A program made the position numbers and the translations under genes. A DNA stretch of 8,017 bases from Oxalobacteraceae bacterium (GTDB lineage: Bacteria > Pseudomonadota > Gammaproteobacteria > Burkholderiales > Burkholderiaceae_D): NCBI GenBank assembly GCA_947453015.1, contig CANGFL010000051.1:1-8017 (forward strand), written 5' to 3'. Of the stretch, positions 6,601 to 8,017 are shown one piece after another. Under the pieces are notes generated by a model. The model was not told the origin of the DNA. It ran no database searches and saw nothing but the letters and a program-made list of their open reading frames with translations. Within the stretch, counting starts at the first letter, position 1. Each line of letters opens with the position of its first letter.

Positions 6601-6609
6601 TTGTACACA
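6601..6609 (+). promoter_or_regulatory. DnaA box 6, one mismatch (TTGTACACA)
   Basis: One mismatch to TTATNCACA, at position 3 as in box 2. It lies 3 bp before perfect box 7 in the same orientation, repeating the pattern of box 2 next to the first inverted pair. Confidence 0.5.
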
Positions 6610-6612
6610 AAG

Positions 6613-6635
6613 TTATCCACATATTTTGTGGATAG
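6613..6635. promoter_or_regulatory. DnaA boxes 7 (perfect) and 8, inverted pair
   Basis: TTATCCACA on plus (6613-6621) is the canonical strong box; CTATCCACA on minus (6635-6627) has one mismatch. TATCCACA and TGTGGATA form a perfect 8-bp inverted repeat around TATTT. The arrangement of box 6, 7 and 8 copies that of boxes 2, 3 and 4 about 330 bp upstream. Confidence 0.72.
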
Positions 6636-6640
6636 TCTAA

Positions 6641-6655
6641 AAAGCGCTTTCGAAA
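6641..6655. repeat. Two overlapping perfect palindromes next to DnaA box 8
   Basis: AAAGCGCTTT (6641-6650) overlaps TTTCGAAA (6648-6655). They sit 6 bp from the last DnaA box. Seen directly; no factor can be named. Confidence 0.35.
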
Positions 6656-6707
6656 TGGACAGTTAGCGCGCATTCTAAGGAATCACTTTAAGTAGCGACT
6701 GAACTAG

Positions 6708-6750
6708 TTATGGTTAAAAATTTTTCAGCAAACAAAAAAATTTAAAATTT
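6708..6750. other. AT-rich tract 2 upstream of priA, second unwinding-element candidate
   Basis: Nearly all A and T, with homopolymer runs and TTTAAA, lying between DnaA box 8 and priA. It may be an unwinding element or part of the priA promoter region. No clear -35/-10 pair could be chosen here. Confidence 0.4.
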
Positions 6751-6803
6751 CGTCTGTCACTAATTCATTACACACACGCTGTAAAAAACTTTTTTCTTCT
6801 CAC

Positions 6804-8017
6804 GTGCACAACACAATTCTTCAAATTGCTCTCGATACACCACTCGATACAACGTTTGATTATCGATATGTTGCATCGACAGAAAATATTGAACAACCAC
6901 TGATCGGTCAATTCGTTCGCGTACCGTTTGGTAAACGTGAAGTTGCAGGGTTAATTGTTGGCGTAAACAAAACGAGTGATATAGATCCGCAAAAAATTCG
7001 TGATGTGATCGAACTGCGTCATCAGATTACAGCCTTGTCATCTCACTGGATGCAATTGTGTGAGTTTGCCGCCGAGTACTATCAGCGTCCATTCGGTGAA
7101 GTTGCCTTGCCAGCCGTGCCGAAAGCGTTGCGTGAAGCCAAAGTAGGCACGATTGATCGCGCCATAAAAAAATTGGCGGCACTCGCAAAAAACAAAGAAT
7201 CAGAAACGATAGACAGCGCTGAAACCGCGCACCACGTAACGCACACGTTGAATGAACAGCAACAGCAGGCCGTAGATGCGATTGCCGCAACAACAGCCTA
7301 TGCCTGTCATTTATTGTTTGGTATTACCGGTAGTGGCAAGACGCAAGTGTATTTGCAAGCCGCGAAAGCCTTGCTAGAAAAAACGAAAGCGCGTGGTGAG
7401 CGCGCACAAATTTTAATTCTGGTGCCAGAAATAAATCTCACGCCGCAATTAGAAGATCAGGTTCGTGCGTCGTTTCCACGGTTGAATGTCGTGTCCTTGC
7501 ATAGCCAGTTATCCGAAGGCGAACGATTGCGTCACTGGTTGGCAGCGCATGAAGGGCAGGCAGACATCCTACTAGGAACTCGACTCGCCGTACTAGCGTC
7601 GATGCCGCATCTAAAGCTCATCATCGTCGACGAAGAGCATGATGCATCCTACAAACAGCAAGAAGGTTTGCGCTACTCAGCGCGTGATCTGGCGATCTGG
7701 CGTGCGCGACAATTAGCGATTCCTGTCGTGTTAGGTTCGGCCACGCCGTCGATAGAAAGCTGGCAGCATGCAGAGACAGGTCGGTATAAGCGACTCACAC
7801 TCACTCAACGAGCCGCAGCACAAGCCACCGTTCCTCGCGTCGGCTTAATCGACATGGAGCGCGACAAAGCCGTTGAGGGCTTGTGTCCATCGCTAGTAAC
7901 CGCATTGCGCGAACGACTCTCACGCGGCGAGCAATCATTACTTTTTTTAAATCGACGAGGCTATGCACCCGTCATGCATTGCGATGCTTGTGGGTGGATT
8001 AGTAATTGTCGGCGCTG
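6804..8017 (+). CDS. priA: Primosomal protein N' / replication restart helicase PriA (3' end outside window)
   Basis: The first 404 residues of a superfamily 2 3'-to-5' DNA helicase that reloads the replisome at stalled forks. The N-terminal 3'-end-binding domain is recognised by the LDTPLDTTFDY and RVPFGKREVAGLIVG segments. Walker A GITGSGKT is at 173-180, followed by the VPEINLTPQ, HSQLSEGER and LLGTRLAVLAS blocks. The DEEH box is at 276-279 within VDEEHDASYKQQEG; GSATP (311-315), LNRRGYAP and the first zinc-site cysteines CDAC (393-396) and Cys402 follow. The start is GTG at 6804: the frame upstream runs to a stop at 6705 with no other start codon, and the first residues align with the E. 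coli PriA N-terminus. No Shine-Dalgarno is visible. The segment between the 3'-binding domain and the helicase (about residues 111-148) is much shorter than in E. coli, suggesting a reduced winged-helix domain. The C-terminal helicase lobe lies beyond the window. Confidence 0.95.
   Translation, partial: MHNTILQIALDTPLDTTFDYRYVASTENIEQPLIGQFVRVPFGKREVAGLIVGVNKTSDIDPQKIRDVIELRHQITALSSHWMQLCEFAAEYYQRPFGEVALPAVPKALREAKVGTIDRAIKKLAALAKNKESETIDSAETAHHVTHTLNEQQQQAVDAIAATTAYACHLLFGITGSGKTQVYLQAAKALLEKTKARGERAQILILVPEINLTPQLEDQVRASFPRLNVVSLHSQLSEGERLRHWLAAHEGQADILLGTRLAVLASMPHLKLIIVDEEHDASYKQQEGLRYSARDLAIWRARQLAIPVVLGSATPSIESWQHAETGRYKRLTLTQRAAAQATVPRVGLIDMERDKAVEGLCPSLVTALRERLSRGEQSLLFLNRRGYAPVMHCDACGWISNCRR

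Larger units (their letters stand above)
6037..6803. other. Candidate replication origin (oriC-like DnaA-box cluster) between hemE and priA
   Basis: A 767-bp stretch with no protein-like reading frame. It holds three perfect DnaA boxes (TTATNCACA) and five with a single mismatch, between 6094 and 6635. Two groups form face-to-face inverted pairs. It also contains two perfect IHF-consensus matches on the arms of a 13-bp inverted repeat, two AT-rich tracts suited to duplex unwinding, and four GATC sites (6217, 6224, 6486, 6529). By rough calculation fewer than 0.03 perfect boxes would be expected by chance on both strands. Alphaproteobacterial origins (Caulobacter, Rickettsia) adjoin hemE, but origins in most Burkholderiales are annotated next to dnaA, which is not visible here. 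A DnaA-titration site or a DnaA-regulated promoter region is the alternative. Confidence 0.72.

Noticed and set aside
7027..7293. Minus-strand open frame antisense to priA
   Set aside because: It lies fully inside the clearly conserved PriA reading frame and has no family resemblance.
1..8017. CRISPR arrays, tRNA or rRNA genes, insertion sequences, toxin-antitoxin or defence genes
   Set aside because: No tandem repeat-spacer pattern, no tRNA-like GTTCRANNC element in a cloverleaf context, no transposase-like frame and no terminal inverted repeats were seen.

Overview
The window looks like a chromosomal segment from a betaproteobacterium, probably Burkholderiales-like, with roughly balanced base composition. 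This rests on the hemE-priA gene pair, a GlpSTPQ-type glycerol ABC importer whose two ATPases resemble those of Burkholderiales and rhizobia, and the style of the PriA N-terminus. Species and genus cannot be assigned from the sequence alone.

Left part (1-4073): a minus-strand operon reads glpD (glycerol-3-phosphate dehydrogenase), glpS and glpT (two different ABC ATPases), and then the first codons of a further gene, probably the permease glpP, which leaves the window. The gene junctions are tight: 30 nt between glpD and glpS, 1 nt between glpS and glpT, and a 4-nt ATGA overlap at the next gene. Glycerol or a related polyol would be imported by the ABC system, phosphorylated by a kinase outside the window, and oxidised by GlpD to dihydroxyacetone phosphate. 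The divergent DeoR-family repressor glpR (4074-4835) faces the operon across a 295-bp control region. That region holds back-to-back promoters and inverted copies of a GlpR-type TTCGTT/AACGAA half-site.

Middle (4836-6036): a short gap with overlapping palindromes, then hemE (uroporphyrinogen decarboxylase) on the plus strand.

Right part (6037-8017): a 767-bp region with no convincing gene, then the 5' part of priA, the replication-restart helicase. priA has a GTG start and is cut by the window end. The gap is the most striking stretch here. It has eight DnaA-box-like 9-mers (three perfect TTATNCACA), two of the box groups arranged as face-to-face inverted pairs, a 13-bp inverted repeat whose two arms each match the IHF consensus, two AT-rich tracts, and four copies of TTGACA. 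Together these look like a replication origin (oriC) or a comparable DnaA-binding locus between hemE and priA.

A second point of interest is complementary degeneration of the two ABC ATPases. GlpS keeps the LSGGQ signature but has lost the H-loop histidine; GlpT keeps the H-loop but has lost the signature. The predicted heterodimer would have one complete and one degenerate ATP site.
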